Of a DNA stretch of 47,687 nucleotides, positions 46,936 to 47,687 are shown in pieces (the first letter of the stretch is position 1; every line of letters starts with the position of its first letter). The DNA comes from Kiritimatiellia bacterium (GTDB taxonomy: Bacteria > Verrucomicrobiota > Kiritimatiellia > CAIVKH01): the NCBI GenBank assembly GCA_025054615.1, contig JANWZO010000002.1, positions 1 to 47,687 on the forward strand. Direction: 5' to 3'. Under the pieces are notes generated by a model that saw only the letters and a list, made by a program, of their open reading frames with translations, was not told the DNA's origin and made no database searches. The translations under genes were made by a program, and so were the position numbers.

Positions 46936-47687
46936 TCAGGTCGGGGTGGATGGCTGGGCGGGCGACGGGGTTGTCGTTTTGGCTGTCTGTGCGGGGTCGG
47001 AGAATGGGGCGATTACCGTCGCGTCTGGAAAAACATTTCGAACCTCGTTTTCGATCGTTTGGGGGAAAAGCAACTTGATGTTGGGTCCGGCGTCGATGGT
47101 GAAGTAAATGGGCAGGCCGTTCTCGCGCAGCGCCCAGATGTCATGGATGATGCTGACCGTGCGCGGATGCCAGAACAGGATTGGCGGCCAGGCCGCGAGC
47201 GCGGTGGCGTGCATGGCCAGCGCATTGGATTCGGCCGTTTGACCCAGCAGTTCAAAATTCCTGCCTTCGATTGCCTCCTTGATGAGGGCCAGATCGTGTG
47301 CGACCTTGACGGGCCACGATTCATAAAGGGATGAGGTTCGCCGCGTCCGTTTCATGGCCTCGCGAGAACTGATGGCCTTTTGATCCTCCGAGATGGTGAG
47401 CACACCGATACGGAGCTCCGGCCACTGTGTGGAAAGCGGTACGGCAAAACTGTCCATGCCATCCTCATCTGCGCCGGCTTCCCATTCCACAAAGCCGAGG
47501 AAGATGGACCGGCAGGCGCTGCCGCTGCCCAAACGGGCGAGGATCGAAAGATGGTTATGGGGAAGATCCCACCCGAAGAAGTCATTCAAGGCGAGGGCGA
47601 GCGCGGCGAATCCCGACGCCGAGGAGGCCAATCCGGCCGCCGTCGGGATGGAATTCCGCGTTTCCACTCGGAAAAAGACCGTCGGCG
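46936..47687 (-). CDS. mvaD: Diphosphomevalonate decarboxylase, C-terminal part (runs off the window)
   Basis: About 249 codons are visible and the frame is open to the right edge, so the N-terminus is missing. The GHMP-kinase phosphate loop IPTAAGLASSASGFAALA is followed by GSGSACRSIFLGFVEW, then SSREAMKRT and a catalytic-region DAGPNIKLL. This order is that of mevalonate diphosphate decarboxylase, the ATP-dependent last step to isopentenyl diphosphate. A threonine- and proline-rich tail ends the protein. Its presence implies a mevalonate route, which is uncommon in Gram-negative bacteria. Other GHMP enzymes fit less well. Confidence 0.9.
   Translation of the reverse strand, partial: PTVFFRVETRNSIPTAAGLASSASGFAALALALNDFFGWDLPHNHLSILARLGSGSACRSIFLGFVEWEAGADEDGMDSFAVPLSTQWPELRIGVLTISEDQKAISSREAMKRTRRTSSLYESWPVKVAHDLALIKEAIEGRNFELLGQTAESNALAMHATALAAWPPILFWHPRTVSIIHDIWALRENGLPIYFTIDAGPNIKLLFPQTIENEVRNVFPDATVIAPFSDPAQTAKTTTPSPAQPSTPT

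Overview
This is a GC-rich bacterial chromosome segment, densely coded on both strands. Gene content fits a Gram-negative member of the PVC group, most likely Verrucomicrobiota or Kiritimatiellota. The pointers are an LL-diaminopimelate aminotransferase (dapL), a large SdhA/SdhB pair of the Bacteroidetes/Verrucomicrobia type, a TolC-MacA-MacB export operon, a secreted peptidase-S74 repeat protein, and arrays of short intergenic palindromes. This placement is inference from gene families; there is no 16S rRNA, and no tRNA was recognised.

Layout. 1-506: decayed copy of a composite intergenic repeat. 507-8607: GH39 glycosidase, isoprenylcysteine-methyltransferase-like protein, tyrS, rpsA (GTG start), an orphan CHASE-type histidine kinase, and a DoxX-like/FMN-reductase pair. 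8608-16854: a palindrome array, sdhA-sdhB without a visible membrane anchor, a Kef-type antiporter, and a tight minus-strand operon (lgt, rluD, cupin, family-4 uracil-DNA glycosylase). 16999-22321: an operon of a zinc-ribbon Ser/Thr kinase, pterin dehydratase and a secreted protein, converging on a NifA-like regulator. 22349-28851: nadE, whose interdomain linker carries a degenerate intergenic palindrome; a structured leader before dapL; a tandem-ACT protein; and a large lipoprotein of unknown function. 28885-33105: macB-macA-tolC. 33585-36579: a small secreted protein, a YhcH-family protein and a DUF4914 protein. 36610-36782: a promoter-structured RNA-terminator unit placed directly before the DUF4914 ribosome binding site. 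37074-39768: a secreted 17-residue-repeat protein with a C-terminal S74 chaperone domain, flanked by directly repeated hairpin elements. 39800-45625: MpsC-domain and UVR-domain proteins, a heparinase II/III-like lyase with a glycosyltransferase, and a Cas4/AddB-like Fe-S nuclease. 45855-47687: a third palindrome array, DUF5989 (54 aa) overlapping a metallo-beta-lactamase-fold hydrolase, and a partial mevalonate diphosphate decarboxylase running off the right edge.

Housekeeping functions (translation, respiration, NAD and lysine/peptidoglycan precursors, lipoprotein maturation, rRNA modification, DNA repair) are mixed with envelope and polysaccharide functions. The least explained material is non-coding. 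It consists of (i) arrays of TTCCATnnnATGGAA palindromes spaced in a 16-bp register, one degenerate copy lying inside nadE; (ii) GGAG-headed hairpins with a constant TTCCAC loop but different complementary stems, resembling REP elements; and (iii) the 139-nt putative RNA ahead of the DUF4914 gene, whose 5' end can pair with its own terminator.
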